The notes below the pieces were generated by a model. It saw only the letters and a list, made by a program, of their open reading frames with translations, did not search any database and was not told the DNA's origin. From Stramonita haemastoma (taxonomy: Eukaryota; Mollusca; Gastropoda; Neogastropoda; Muricidae), in contig CM060323.1 of NCBI GenBank assembly GCA_030674155.1, positions 36,690,118 to 36,754,117 on the forward strand: DNA of 64,000 nt, given 5' to 3'. This document shows positions 21,040 through 33,110 of this stretch, piece after piece (the stretch's first letter is position 1; each line of letters starts with the position of its first letter). The position numbers and the translations under genes were made by a program.

Positions 21040-21904
21040 GCAGTAGGAGATATGTTAAGAGAATGATCTTACATTAAAACAGTGACAACTATACACATAT
21101 TACAACAAGATTAAACCATTTTTTCTCTTGCTCCTTGTATCAATGCCCTGGCTGACCATAAGGGTCAACCCAGGACCATCACCATGATGTGGAAGAACCA
21201 ATATAATCAACACATAAAACATGATAAGGTCAGGATACAATCCTCAAAACCACCTTGTTTGTCAAAGTTTTTATTGATAAAAGGCATCATACAATATAGT
21301 GACCAGAAAACAGAAGAGAAGAAAAAAACACTTCATTTTCCATACAGTTACATTCATGATAAATGTCTCTTTCCTTTGAAGTATACCCTCAAATTAATTA
21401 GCACTGGTATAAAATCCTATTCAGTCAATGTATGTCATTTTGAAAGGGACGTATTCAAGAAGGAAGATGGATGGAAGTAATGCACACAAAAGTTATGTGT
21501 AGAGCCAAACTAATTTTTACACAGTGATGCCAAAAGCAGGGGGGAAATCCACCATTCATGTATAGAATACTTGCAGAGATGATTTTTCAATCAAAAATAA
21601 ATCTTGCTAATGCTTTGTCTCATTAATAAAAAAAAAAAAATTTTGTTTTGTCTTTTAACCATGATCATATACTAAACAATTCCAAAATGCAGTAGCATAC
21701 CTCTTCCTTGAAGACAGGGAATGGGTGCCTCTATGATGGGCAAAAAAGGCTACACACAAAAAAATTGTCCATTAGATTAGGAGGGAATATCATGTAAATT
21801 TTTGTGCTTTAGTTGAAGTCACTTTCAAAGGCTGAAAGCCCAAGCACAAGGACAAAAAAATTGAAACAAAGATGAAAAAAAAGAAGAAAAAAGATTTACT
21901 ATGC

Positions 21905-22200
21905 CCTAAAGGTAAAGGTGTTTCCATAACCTATGTGGTCATTGGGGAGTGAGATGTCAGAGACCTCAGCTTCTCCAGGGACCAGTATATTAAGGGCAGT
22001 ACCCATCTCTCTCCCTTGCTGCTTTCCTTCCCTGACCCTAAAGGGGGCAGCTACCCATTTACAGCTGGGTGAACTGGGGAACTGTACTAAAGCTAAGGTG
22101 TGAAACAGTCACCCATCCAACTGGTATCCATGTTCAATGCTGCTTAACTTAAGCTTGAGGAAAGCGAGTGCTCTGCCACTGAGCTATCCCATCCCCACTA
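21905..22200 (-). mobile_element. Chimeric tRNA-5S rRNA SINE (family E), near full length
   Basis: The minus strand opens with GGGGATGGGATAGCTCAGTG and GCAGAGC (tRNA 5' half with A box). It continues TTAAGCAGCATTGAACATGG and TTGGATGGGTGAC, the 5S rRNA internal-promoter region. The body contains TTCACCCAGCTGTAAATGGG and the tail ends GGTTATGGAAACACCTT. The same order is present at 56484-56765. Confidence 0.75.
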
Positions 22201-23039
22201 TACCCACTGCTTTGGAAAAAAAATCCTCAGGCACTGTTTGAACTAGCAGATTTTATATAAAATATTGACACATATTGATACATGATGTACAAAAAGCAGA
22301 ATTAACCTATGATAAGACACAGTATAATGAAATGTGGCAGTACAATGTCGGCTGTAAGTCATAAATGTGCTCAGAAAAAGCAGGATATAGTCACTGAAAG
22401 TTTAACAGGGCTATACATTTTGGCACCTGGGATTAATTCCTTTTTTTTTCATCAGGGTAAATATGGCCACATGTCACATAACTTTAAGACATGATTTAAC
22501 TTGATATAAAAGGTTTAAACATATTATATGTATATGTGATCAAGGTTCTGCACAATGATACAAAACTGTAGCAAATAAAGCAAAACCAAAAGCAAAGCAA
22601 CTGCCATTTACCAAGTAAGACTCTATGAATTAAAAAAAAAGGAAGTAACAAACAAAAAAACAACAACACTCTAAAGATACATCACAACTAAAGATACAAT
22701 AACAACTACAAGTATTGTCTATATTGCACAGCTGAACCAACCATAACAGGGTCAGTATAATTCATAACACAAATAACCATACCATCTCTCTACTTACTTC
22801 TGGTCACAGAAAACAAGAAAGACATACCCAGAAGACAACTCAACAGAATAAAAATGCAAGAAAAAAGATGTCAGAAAAACCAATTACTGTATGACTTTGA
22901 AAATCATGGAAAATGACTTGAGCTTTAAGCAAGGATAAGAACTAACAAAAAGAAAAAAAATCAGATTCATCTTGCTGTGGATAAGAGTTCTCTACATGTG
23001 AAGTGGTTACAGCATATATCTATTTATTTGTTTGTTTAC

Positions 23040-23450
23040 TTAATTAAACAACTTTATGTGATGGCAGATTTCTCTGCATGAAATTCGGGCTGCTCTCCCC
23101 AGGGAGAGTGTGTCACCACAAGTGCAGCGCCACCCTTTTCTTTTTTTCCTTTTCCTGTCCGCAACTGTATTTGTTTCCCTGTCAGAGTGGCTTTTTTGTA
23201 TAGAATTTTACCAGGGACAACCCTCTTGTTGCTATGGGTTCTTTTACATGCGCTAAATAATGTTGTGTAACACACAGGACATTGGTTTATCATCTCACCC
23301 GAAAGACTAGCACCCAGACCACCACTCATGATTTAATGGATGGGGGAAGGGTTTGGGGCCCAAATGGGATTTAAACCACAGCACACTCCGACCCAAACTT
23401 TTCGCTTTCTAGGCAGGTGTGTTACCTCTAGACCACTGATCCATCCATAT
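23040..23450 (-). mobile_element. SINE family C copy 2
   Basis: Aligns over its whole length with 4060-4466. The shared body includes CTGCTCTCCCCAGGGAGAGT, TACCAGGGACAACC and CAGACCACCACTCATG, and the tRNA-like head is at the right-hand end. Confidence 0.75.
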
Positions 23451-23756
23451 AGATGGTTGAAATGCATGTTTCTCTCATGAAAAAAATTATGCATCTGCAT
23501 AAGACAGTGGATGATTTGACAATACTATGACAGTATTTTACTATCTACACATCACTAGCATACTAGGTTACAAAAAAAGGAAAAAGAGTACATTTGTGTC
23601 AGGTGATGGAACAAGTTATACATATGATATACAAATGACTATTACAAAGTTTGTTATCACAGTGTCTTATTCCGTGATTCACCCTCCTCTTCCCTGTTAA
23701 AAAACATTATTTAAAAAATTGAATCCCAACTGATGTCACAGGAGGATGAAATGCTG

Positions 23757-24599
23757 TCACAAGGCGTCTTTGTCATCATCACTGTATTCCTCATCTTCCT
23801 CCTCTGACGTGCCGTTCTTTTTTCGTCTCTCTGCCAGCTCTGACTCCGCCCTGCCAAAAGGAAGTTTACTGTCAGTCGGTTTTTGGGATGGGATTACAAT
23901 CACAATCATTACATCATGCACAAAGTTCTGGATAGGATGTAGGCAACATTGGTAATGTGTAAGTAACACAGGAAAGAAAGGTACACAGACTGAAAGACAC
24001 ATAGGGCTAACAGGATAGCCTGGTTGTTACTGCCTTGCATGTTGCACTCGTGATTTCATGGCCTGGGTTCAAGCCAAGCCCAGGCCTGAGCCCCCACTGG
24101 GATGCTCAAATCCCCAGGGCAGAGGTCCACAGGGACCCCGTCAATGTCAGGTGGCCATGAAGCTACCATCCAGATGAGACTATAAACCAAGGCCCTATGT
24201 ACAAACGCACCCATAACATCTTGTACACATGTTAAAACATGTTCCGCATTCCAGAAAAGTAAGCCATATATGCCAGTGGGGATGTACAACAACATTCACA
24301 GAATTGCATACACAATGGGGCTGGATGTTAAGAATCATACGGATAAGCTTATTCCATTATCCTTGAAATAAAAGAATGAATGAATGAATGAATAAAGAAT
24401 GATAAATTCAAGCTCAAAATCAATGTAGTTATAGCCTCTATAACTATGATTTATCATTGAAGTGATTTCTGTGTTTACATGTACATCAGTATAATCAAAC
24501 AAACAAGACCCCATGTAATTACCACAGTGTAATATTTTGATACTAGTTTTTTTGCAATTCATATACTACAACAGGTAAAATGCATACATATGCATGTGT

Positions 24600-24677
<78 letters not shown>

Positions 24678-25536
24678 CAAACTCACACAAAATCAATCTA
24701 AACAGTTTCTAAGCTACACACTCCACAAGAAGATTGTACCAAATCACTGAATAATAATGCCACAACTGCACAGTAGAGGGCAGTAGAAAGGGAAATGGGC
24801 ACATAACAAAATGATAACAGTGGGAAAAAAATCACTACAATAAAACCATCAAAACAGAAAAAAAGAAAGAAAAACAACAATAAAACCATCAAGAAAGAAA
24901 ATAACAATAGGACAAATCTGCCCTCCTCCCTCCCTCCCACCCACTCATCTGTTTTGTTTGTTTGTTTTCCTTCTGCTGCAGGCTACATAGGAGTAGGCCA
25001 TTGATTGCCAGTGGGAACAGATGACAAGATTTACAAAACTGCATACACACAGGGACTGGATGCAAAAAAAGCAAATGAGTGCTTATTCCATTATACTCAC
25101 TATAAAAGAATTTTTAAAAAGCAAACAAACAAACTTACTGCATTAAATAGCGAATGCAGTCCTGATGGCCGTAGATGGTGGCCACACGTCTGGGGGTGTC
25201 CCCGTATTTGTCCTTGAGGTCGATGGGCACATGGGCCACATGCAGGGCCCTCAGGGCAGGGATGCGGTTACTCTCTGCCGCACAGTGGGCCGGGGTCCAG
25301 CCTGTGGTGGTGCGCGCTGTTCCCTTGGCTCCGTTTTCTAGCAGCAGGCGAACACACTCCACATACCCTGTGTAGGCAAAAAACAAATCACCTTAGTGAG
25401 CAGAAAGAGTACATGTTTTAACCACTAACACCCCCCACCCACTCCTGCCTGCCCAATGCAAGCAAAGACTAAGCAAATTAAAAAAAAACTACATAAACAC
25501 CCACACATACATGTATACACACACACACACACATGT

Positions 25537-25580
<44 letters not shown>

Positions 25581-26034
25581 CACACACACCCTGGAAAATA
25601 ACAGAATACAACACAACACAAAGATAACACACAGCACAACTTCAGCTCCTTACAAAAAATAAGCATAAAAAACTTTCAGACCAACAGTCCACACAATGCA
25701 GTGTGTTTATGCAACACATGACAACATGTTGCAACATAACACAGTATACAATACAACAAACACAAAGATAACATACCACTACTAACACCACAACTTCAGC
25801 TCGTAACAAAAAAGAAGCATAAAAAACCAACCAACCAACCAATCAACCAACCAACCAGCCAAATACGCTCTCCAGCAACTCACCTTTCTGACAGGCCCAG
25901 TGCAGGGCGGTGCGGTTTCCGGAGTCGATGTCTTTCAGGTTGAGGTCATACTTGCCAGTCTTGATGTACTCCTCCAGGGAGTCAAAGTCCCCTGTGGAGG
26001 CTGCGTCGTGGATCTCCAGTCCTGCCCCCGACAT
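23757..26034 (-). CDS. ANKRD66: Small ankyrin-repeat protein, ANKRD66-like, complete, 3 coding exons
   Basis: Exons 26034-25884 (ATG), 25367-25139 and 23850-23757 (TGA). Phases match exactly and total 474 nt (157 aa). Residues ~8-100 form three ankyrin units: DAASTGDFDSL..., then NRTALHWACQKG...YVECVRLLLENGA, then TTGWTPAHCAAESNRIPALRAL and a final GDTPRRVATIYGHQDCIRYL. The spacing and the WTPAH / GDTP.R.A.IYG signatures resemble vertebrate ANKRD66, whose function is poorly known. The C-terminal exon is charged and acidic (SEEEDEEYSDDDKDAL). A non-coding leader exon lies upstream. Intron 1 holds CA repeats and a local duplication. Intron 2 holds SINEs and a long CA run. The ortholog assignment is less certain than the fold. 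Confidence 0.8.
24010..24372 (+). mobile_element. SINE family A, plus orientation
   Basis: Head AACAGGATAGCCTGGTTGTT, B-box-like GGGTTCAAGCC, body CACATGTTAAAACATGTTCC, tail AGCTTATTCCATTATCCTTG then GAAATAAAAGAATGAATGAA. Intron 2 of the ANKRD66-like gene. Confidence 0.7.
24605..24677. repeat. (CA)n microsatellite
   Basis: Uninterrupted CA run of about 36 units. Confidence 0.95.
24981..25112 (+). mobile_element. SINE family A, 3' half only
   Basis: Matches the 3' body and tail: GAGTAGGCCATTGATTGCCA ... GCTTATTCCATTATACTCAC. The head is missing. It ends about 25 bp from the splice donor of ANKRD66-like exon 2. Confidence 0.6.
25607..25829. repeat. Local duplication, ~150 bp spacing
   Basis: 25607-25672 and 25745-25829 share ACACAAAGATAACA and AACTTCAGCTC.TAACAAAAAA and AGCATAAAAAAC. 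Both lie in intron 1 just 3' of exon 1 of the ANKRD66-like gene. Confidence 0.65.
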
Positions 26035-27190
26035 TCTGGTGTGTGGGAGTGATGGAATCTGAAATGGAACATTTGGTGTCAGGGAAAATAAACATTAACA
26101 TTCACCTTCCTCTTTCTCTTCGCCCCCCCCCCAAAAAAAAAAAAAAAAAAAAAAAGAAAGAAAAGGAAGAAAGGAAAGTGGAGGTGGGAGAGATTTCTCC
26201 CCCCCCCTCCTTGTTGAAAGACCTGATATCACTGTGTGCTATTTTTTTTTTTTTTAAAGTTTTTTTAAACAAGTTCTTTTTTAAAGGAGTTTAATAAAGA
26301 TTCTTTTGTTTTGTGGATAATGTAATAAGTACTCATGTGCTTTTTTTTTTTTTACATCCTGTCCTCATGCCTATGCAGTTTGGTAATTTTGTCATCCATT
26401 CCCACCGGCACACTATGGCCCACTCATCTGAGAAGCATAACAAATTTCAACATGATGTTCTGTGTGCATTCGCACATGGGACCTCAGTTTAGTCTCATCC
26501 AAAGGGGGGTGGGGGTGGGGGTGGGGTGGGAATGGAGTTCATACTGATGCTATTAATGGAGGAAAAATCCTCTTGAACAAGATTCAAACTGGTGTCTGCT
26601 GATCACGAGCACAATGCACATCACCATAACCACCAGGCTATCCCTTCTGTACATGTACACAAAAGGATCTTACGGTTTATGACTTTTTCACACAAAATAT
26701 ATGTCTTTTGTTTTTGTGAACATGCTATTTAGTGTTTTACTTATTGTTTTGATGCATGTGAGTCTAGAAAGAGCAGGCCATAAGACTAGGCTTGGCCTAA
26801 AATCTTTCATCCTTGCAAACGAAATACCACCACCACCACACCTTAGTAAAATAGACATCATGACACTCTATTTAAACCGAAATTCCAGTTCACATAACTT
26901 CGACACACGATCATGTGAAATCAGCCGGTAGATCAATACTCCGGTCAAATGAAGCCAATCTTGATTTCTATGAAATAAATAAATGACCGGAAAAGCCTTG
27001 AAAGAAGTGGGGAACAACAAAAATACATCGTGTCCTTTGAATATAAACAAAAAACACGAAGTAACATCCAAAATTACATTGACAACACACCAATCTAGAG
27101 GCTATGATAAAAAATTGATGACCAAAGTCTCACCTGTTTCTTCGAAAGCTTCCTTCGCAACAACAATGGCCGCGAGAGTGCAAGTCGGCT
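26035..27190 (-). promoter_or_regulatory. 5' leader intron, leader exon and promoter of the ANKRD66-like gene
   Basis: The coding exon extends 5' to an acceptor at 26058 (TTCCATTTCAG). A donor ACAG/GTGAGA at 27134/27133 suggests a non-coding first exon ending at 27134 and beginning near 27190, in GC-richer sequence with CpG (CGACTTGCACTCTCGCGGCC). The leader intron contains a SINE. Inferred from splice motifs only. Confidence 0.4.
26300..26650 (-). mobile_element. SINE family A, diverged
   Basis: Recognisable tail (GGATAATGTAATAAGTACTC), body (CACCGGCACACTATGGCCCA) and head (CATAACCACCAGGCTATCCC, reverse of the A-box region). A G-rich insertion interrupts it near 26505-26530. In the leader intron. 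Confidence 0.65.
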
Positions 27191-27354
27191 AAAAATAGAC
27201 CCACTTTCACTGTTGTTTTCTTTTCTCTTTCAGTGAAGAGTGACAGCGGTGATGCCCTAGAGTTTGTAACCACCTCAAATTGGACCCGGTAATTTTCTTT
27301 TAAAAAATTTGTTTATATAATCATTTTTTTGTTTCCGTGGTTAGTTTGAGTGAA

Positions 27355-27371
27355 CACAGCGCGCGCGCGCG

Positions 27372-27427
<56 letters not shown>

Positions 27428-27478
27428 GTGTGTGTTGTGTGTGTGTGCATGCGCACATGTGTGTGTATTGTGTTTTTT

Positions 27479-27519
<41 letters not shown>

Positions 27520-27525
27520 ATGCGT
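27355..27525. repeat. (CG)n-(GT)n compound microsatellite
   Basis: A short CGCGCGCGCGCG run followed by two GT runs separated by TTGTGTG and GCATGCGCACATG. Confidence 0.95.
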
Positions 27526-27814
27526 GCTAAAAAATTATATGCAAAAAACGAAAATTAGTTTTCTCTCTTGTTCTCTTCCAGTATTTTTTTCATCTTCTTT
27601 CCATTCCATTCTTCTTTTTTTCTCCATGTTCTTGATCATTTGAATTTTTACCATCATTCTTGTATGCATGAGTGCAAGCATGTGTGTGCGTGCATGGGAC
27701 CTCGGTTTATAGTCTCATCCAAAGGTCTGTGTGTTTGAGTGTGTGTGTGTGTGTGTGTGTGTGTGGTGTGGTGTGTGTGTATGTGTTGTGTGAGTGGTGT
27801 GTTTTGTCTATTAT

Positions 27815-27946
27815 TATTTATTCTTTTATATCGAGGATAATAGAATAAGCACTCATGTGCTTTTTTACATTCCAGTCCCCATATGTATGCAGTTTTGTAA
27901 CCTTGTCATTGTGAGCGCAATGTTCTGACCACTAGGTTATCCTGTC
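27815..27946 (-). mobile_element. SINE family A, internally deleted
   Basis: The tail (TCTTTTATATCGAGGATAAT ... TCCCCATATGTATGCAG) is joined directly to the head (GAGCGCAATGTTCTGACCACTAGGTTATCC), so the middle ~200 bp is missing. Confidence 0.65.
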
Positions 27947-28164
27947 CCGTGGTGTGTGTGTGTGTGTGTGGTGGGGGGGGGGGGGGGGGTCCAAGTATAC
28001 CACTATCTTATTGAAAGAGTCTTCCTTAAGACATGGTCATGTCAGACCTCATGAGAACGAATAAAATACTCAAGGTAATGATGGACTTTTATCATAGTTG
28101 CTCAAATATACATCACTCTTCATACTTGTCAATAGACTAGCTGCTGACACCAGTCTTCTTTGTT

Positions 28165-28375
28165 GAACGCCAGTCATCAAGTATTGTTGTAAAGGGCAAG
28201 AATGCCAAGGAGGCAGAAAATTGAAAAGAAAAGGTGACAGGAAGAAAGGACAGCAGAAACAAAGAGAGGGATAGAAAAGAGGGAATTCCTTGCACCAATT
28301 TCCAGTGAGGATGCTTTTTATACTGACAGGCTCCTTAACATCCCCAGGAGGTATGAACCAGTTAAAACTGTGTGT
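28165..28375 (+). repeat. Dispersed repeat family F, copy 1 (3' part)
   Basis: Shares AGGTGACAGGAAGAAAGGAC, GGATAGAAAAGAGGGAATTC and TACTGACAGG...CATCCCCA with 36075-36385 and partly with 35470-35760. Confidence 0.55.
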
Positions 28376-28377
28376 GC

Positions 28378-28476
28378 TAGAGAGAGAGGAGAGAGGGAGA
28401 GAGAGAGAAGAGAGAGAGAGGAGAGAGAGAGGGAGAGAGAGAGAGAGAGGAGAGAGAGGAGAGAGGAGAGAGAGAG

Positions 28477-28509
<33 letters not shown>

Positions 28510-28545
28510 AGAGGAGAGAGAGGAGAGAGAGAAGATAGACAGAGA
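28378..28545. repeat. (GA)n interrupted microsatellite with GACA end
   Basis: Purine-only GA/GGA tract grading into AGACAGACA units. Confidence 0.95.
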
Positions 28546-28813
28546 CAGACAGACAAACAGACCGACAGATAGACAGAGATATATTCTTTCACACACCCCA
28601 TTCTTCACTGACAAAAAAAAAGAAGAAGAAAAAAGCAAATTCTTTAACAATTTATTATGAATAATTCATCCAAAATATTTCTCATATAAAATGATCTGTT
28701 TACTTTTGGTTGACTACACCGCTGAATAAGAGTACAAAAAATGAACATTTCTACAAAATACCACTTCTTTCATCCCCTTCCTACCAGCCAGCATGACATT
28801 CCTGACTGCTATA

Positions 28814-29233
28814 AGTGGCGCTCCACCACGAAATGAGTCGCTTAGCACATTACCCAATTTTGCGCTAGGAGCCTTTAAAGGCAGGTGGGGGTCAAGTTGT
28901 CAATTTTGTAATTTTGATTAATAATTAAACTACATCTGTTTATTTATCTTATAATGAAATATCAAGGTTTAATTTTTATTCCTTTTGCTTTTAAATGTAT
29001 TTTGAAAATACCAAAGCACTCATTCTGACAACCTGTTACTAAAATAAAACTTGCCGGTTTCTCATTTTGTCACATCCTGAAGTCTATCATTCAATTTGTA
29101 ATAATGTTGCACAGAATTGTCCGATTTCAATCTTTTTTTGTATTTGATAGCCACTTTATTGCACATTAATAACATGTCATAACTAAAAATTGACCTCATG
29201 TGCACTCCGTTCATTATGTGGTGGAGCGTCACA
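28814..29233. mobile_element. MITE copy 1, 420 bp, flanked by TA
   Basis: Terminal inverted repeats AGTGGCGCTCCACCAC (28814-28829) and, at the right end read inverted, TGTGACGCTCCACCAC (29233-29218), 14 of 16 matching, with weaker pairing further in. Flanked by TA on both sides (28812-28813, 29234-29235). AT-rich interior with no ORF. Consistent with a Tc1/mariner-type non-autonomous element. Confidence 0.75.
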
Positions 29234-29571
29234 TATCATTTGCCCCCAAACAACAACAAAAAAGCTCAACAAAAGAATAGGACGAAGTAATGGGAATGTG
29301 ACACATCAACATGTAACAACAGATGTTCCACTGAATAATGTCTGTCAGCTGCCACACGTAACAAATGCAACATCCAAATAACAGGGAATCTGATTTTAGG
29401 TGTGACACCTGTTTTGTTCCAGCAATCTCTCTCTTTGTTGATTTATCCTCATTATTATTTTTCCACTTTTTACTGGGGGGGGGGGGGGGGGGGGGTTTCT
29501 AAAATTTATATTCACCGTTAACACTTTAAAAAAATAATCACAAAACTATGCTTTCACATGATTATGAGAGC

Positions 29572-29572
<1 letters not shown>

Positions 29573-29632
<60 letters not shown>
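29573..29632. repeat. (CA)n microsatellite
   Basis: Uninterrupted CA run of about 30 units. Confidence 0.95.
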
Positions 29633-29634
<2 letters not shown>

Positions 29635-31454
29635 TAAGTTATTTGATGATTTGATAGTACACCTATGACCTTGTAAGAAACCAATAACCATTCCCATTGA
29701 TTTTTGTAACATTACACTTGCCTTTATACATACCAAGAAAAACCATAATCCCCAGTATACAAAAAAGCCTGTATTAATTCTGATTATGTTATTTGTCCAA
29801 GTCTGTACATTTTGATTTTGTTGTTTTTTTTATGTGACAATAGTATTTGAATGAAATGAAGGCCAAACTATTTTGAAAAGTATGATGAACAAATTCATGG
29901 ATTCACTTTATAAGGATGCCTCTTCATAATTAAGACCTTTTATCATCCAATGCTCACAAACTTACATACAATTAAGGGAATAAATAAGGAGAAATAAAAA
30001 CATTTATAAAGTATAATATGATTCTCAGCTATACATTAATTAAATCACAAGTCTGAAATTATGAGTCACTTTCCTATAACACAGTTTTTGTCTGTATGCT
30101 TTTTTTTTTGCTTTAAAAAAAAACAAAACAAAAAAAACTTTTGGTGATTGTGTTATGGTTAAAATGAGCTAACTACAAGCTTTAACACAGATGATGATGT
30201 TTGTTGCAGTTTTTCTTCAGTTTGACTACATGTGTCTAAATCAACTTGTAATGAAAAAGAACAAAAATGAAATACCTTCAAACTGGGGAGCATATTTTAT
30301 GAGAAAAACCCCACCTCTTTTCAAGAACATTTTTATCAAAATTTTTTAGGAGAAATGATCTCCTTCTGAGAACTTTTTTTTGCAAATTTCACATTATGTA
30401 GGGGGGGGGGGGGGGGGGGAGATGTAAGATTTGGAAAGAATGAGTAAAGCCATTCCAATGTCTTCTTAGTCTGTCAAAACAAGATGTTGTGTTTCTCTGT
30501 CTCAGTCAAAATGCCATGAATCAGGTGTGATGATGATGACTGGACTCCTGATTTACCAACACATTTAAATATACCAAACATAAAAGCTTGCACACATTTC
30601 CTTCAAACTTTTTGTAAAGACTATTAATCAAACACATGATTCTGTTTCAAAACTGAACAAACTGTACAAACATATAAAAGTTTTGTTTGAACTAAAGTTT
30701 CCACACAACACTGCATGTCTTACTGAACAAAACCTCTGAACACGACATGCTGAAGTCCATCTTACATAAAGGTTGTGGAGCATCGCCAAATCCAGTGTTA
30801 TGCATGTTCATTCATAGGAAACAAAAAGAAAGGTCATTCCCTCATCTCCAAAAATATTTGTAGTTAACAACTCCTGTAGAGGTAGATGAAATTAAGGCCA
30901 TCCAATAACTAATTAATGATTTGACAGATTAAAGCTCTGAACACCATGCCTTATGGTTCTACTACACATGTAGCAACACACTTTCTGAACAAACTGATCA
31001 GGAATACTACACTTCTTGCCGGTTTTGTCGTCAAAGGATGACTGCATCCCATCATTAACAGACATGCCATAGTGTTATGAAACATTACAACTCACACTGA
31101 AAAATACTATCTAAAGCAAACAGTTTATGATTAGTTCATTTCTTTCAAAAATGAAGTATAACAGCACCAAATCTTCCACAGTAAATAAGAGAATATACTG
31201 TTCTCAATTTAAAAGGAATATACTGCTCTCAATATACTGTTCAACATGACACAGGGATATACTGTCCACAAAATAAAACAGAATATACAACACTCACTCT
31301 CTCTCTCTCTGCATTCCCTCACAGGTGGGGGCAAGTAATGCCTTGTCATCTATCTCTTGTGCCTGTAACTTGGCCACAGTCACACATTCTGACTTCAGAG
31401 CAGCTCAGTTCATTGTACAGGTGCTTACTGGGTATGCTGGTGTTCCACAACCCA

Positions 31455-31562
31455 CGAACCTGACATGAACTACATGCACATTTGATATTCTGCATATGTG
31501 TGTACACATGAAGGGAGTTATGGCACTGGCAGACTGCACTTGAAGTTGACCTAGGGGGGAAT
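31455..31562 (-). mobile_element. SINE family B, fragment
   Basis: The minus strand matches the family B middle: AGTGCAGTCTGCCAGTGCCA ... ATGCAGAATATCAAATGTGC. Confidence 0.5.
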
Positions 31563-31904
31563 ATACTATCATCTTAGATAAGAGAAACATATCTTATACC
31601 ATTTATTATACAAATATATTTCCACTTAAGTAAGAAGAGAAGAGAAGAAGAAGCAAGAAAAACACATCTTACACACTGATAAAAGAAATATATTCTCCAT
31701 TGTCAAAAATATGCCTTTCGTTGTAAATCTGACAAATGTATCACATTTCTGTCATCTCTAAACTTTTTATTCTAAACAAGAGGAATACATCTTCCACTGT
31801 TGGTACAACATATGCGTCTCTGAGAGTAAACAGAAAAAAGATCTTCCAATCAAAAAAAAAAAAAAAACCCAACAAGCCCCCCCACCCATATATATATATA
31901 TATA

Positions 31905-32291
31905 TGACGCTCCACCGTGAAATGAATGACATTGCACCTGACCCATTTTTCTTCTAGGGCCATTTTAGGCCGGTAAGAGTCAAGTTACCAATTTTGAGAT
32001 TTGATTGATAATAAACTTGTCATTTTTCTACCTTGTTCTGAAGTATTAAGGTGTAAATTGTTTCTTTACTTAGACACTTATTCTGACCACATATTACAAT
32101 GCAAAACTTGTCAATATTCTCATTTTTGCCACTTTCTGCAGTTACTATTTCAATTTGCAATAATTTTTCATAAAGGTAGTCTGATTTACAATCTGTTTTC
32201 TGTATTGAATAGTTATTTGTTGCAGATTAACATCCATAGTTAATAATTAAAATGAACCTTGGTGCAATGTGACTCATTATGTGTAGCATCA
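31905..32291. mobile_element. MITE copy 2, diverged
   Basis: Left end TGACGCTCCACCGTGAAATG follows a (TA)n run. The interior shares GTCAAGTT.CCAATTTTG, TTGATAATAAACT, CTTATTCTGA and AACTTGTC with copy 1 at 28814. The right end (ATTATGTGTAGCATCAT) is a decayed copy of the inverted repeat. About 387 bp. Confidence 0.7.
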
Positions 32292-32974
32292 TTAATACCT
32301 TTGCTATTAGTGACAGAACACACCTTCACTGAATAAGAGGAACATCTCTTCCTTTATGATTAAGAGAAATGAACTTTTCCATAAAGATAAGAGGAAGATG
32401 AGTTTCACAGCTGAGAAAAGAAAGCAATATGAACTTTCCTGCAAAGTCTCAGGTCCTGACTTCAGACTTTGCTAGGAAGTAATTTTCCTTTACCCCACTT
32501 GCTTCTTTGAATAAGACGATGGATGAATACTGTCATTCTGATATCACAATAAATAATGATGGAATGAATGATGAATGCTGGGCAGTTCACATTAGGTGCA
32601 AACACATTCCAAAACCTTTCTGATACGGTGATATGTTTGGTTTTGTGGTGTTATTTTTATCCCCTTCCCTGCCACAGCTTATCAGCAATTTTGCAGACCT
32701 GGGTGCCAGTGAAAATGTGCCCCCCCCCCCTTTTTCTTTTTTATGGGTTTACTGATTGGTTCACTGCTCATTTGTTTCTGCAGATCTTTTACCCATGGCT
32801 ATCACTGATTTCAAATGCTCTGCAAAGATATCCTACCTCTGGAGTTGAGAGCAAACTCCACAGGTTGCACCTCCATGCTATATTGATGTGGACATACGGA
32901 AGGCAGGTGGGCACAGCCTAAAGCTGTGGTGAATGCGGTAGAGGCCAAAGACAACCAGCATGACAACAAAACTA

Positions 32975-33110
32975 GTTCTCTGCATCCTCCACCCAATGGG
33001 ATTGCACTGATTGAACCTATCTTAGTCAGAATGTGTGGGCAAGGCCAGTGGGCAGATCTCCTGCACTGTGTACAAGCACAGGAGAAGACCAGGTACTAAC
33101 ATTCCAACCA
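32975..33110 (+). mobile_element. SINE family B, 3' fragment
   Basis: AGTCAGAATGTGTGGGCAAG GCCAGTGGGCAGAT matches the family B 3' region at 43935-43975. Confidence 0.45.

Larger units (their letters stand above)
17290..23756. other. Intergenic region between SQLE and the ANKRD66-like gene (convergent)
   Basis: Apart from the minisatellite, microsatellites, two SINEs, an acidic ORF fragment and a pair of palindromes listed separately, I find no supported gene. 18250-18700, 20100-20500, 21050-21900 and 22200-23040 are AT-rich and featureless. The 3' UTR of the ANKRD66-like gene must occupy the right-hand part, but I could not fix its end. Confidence 0.5.
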
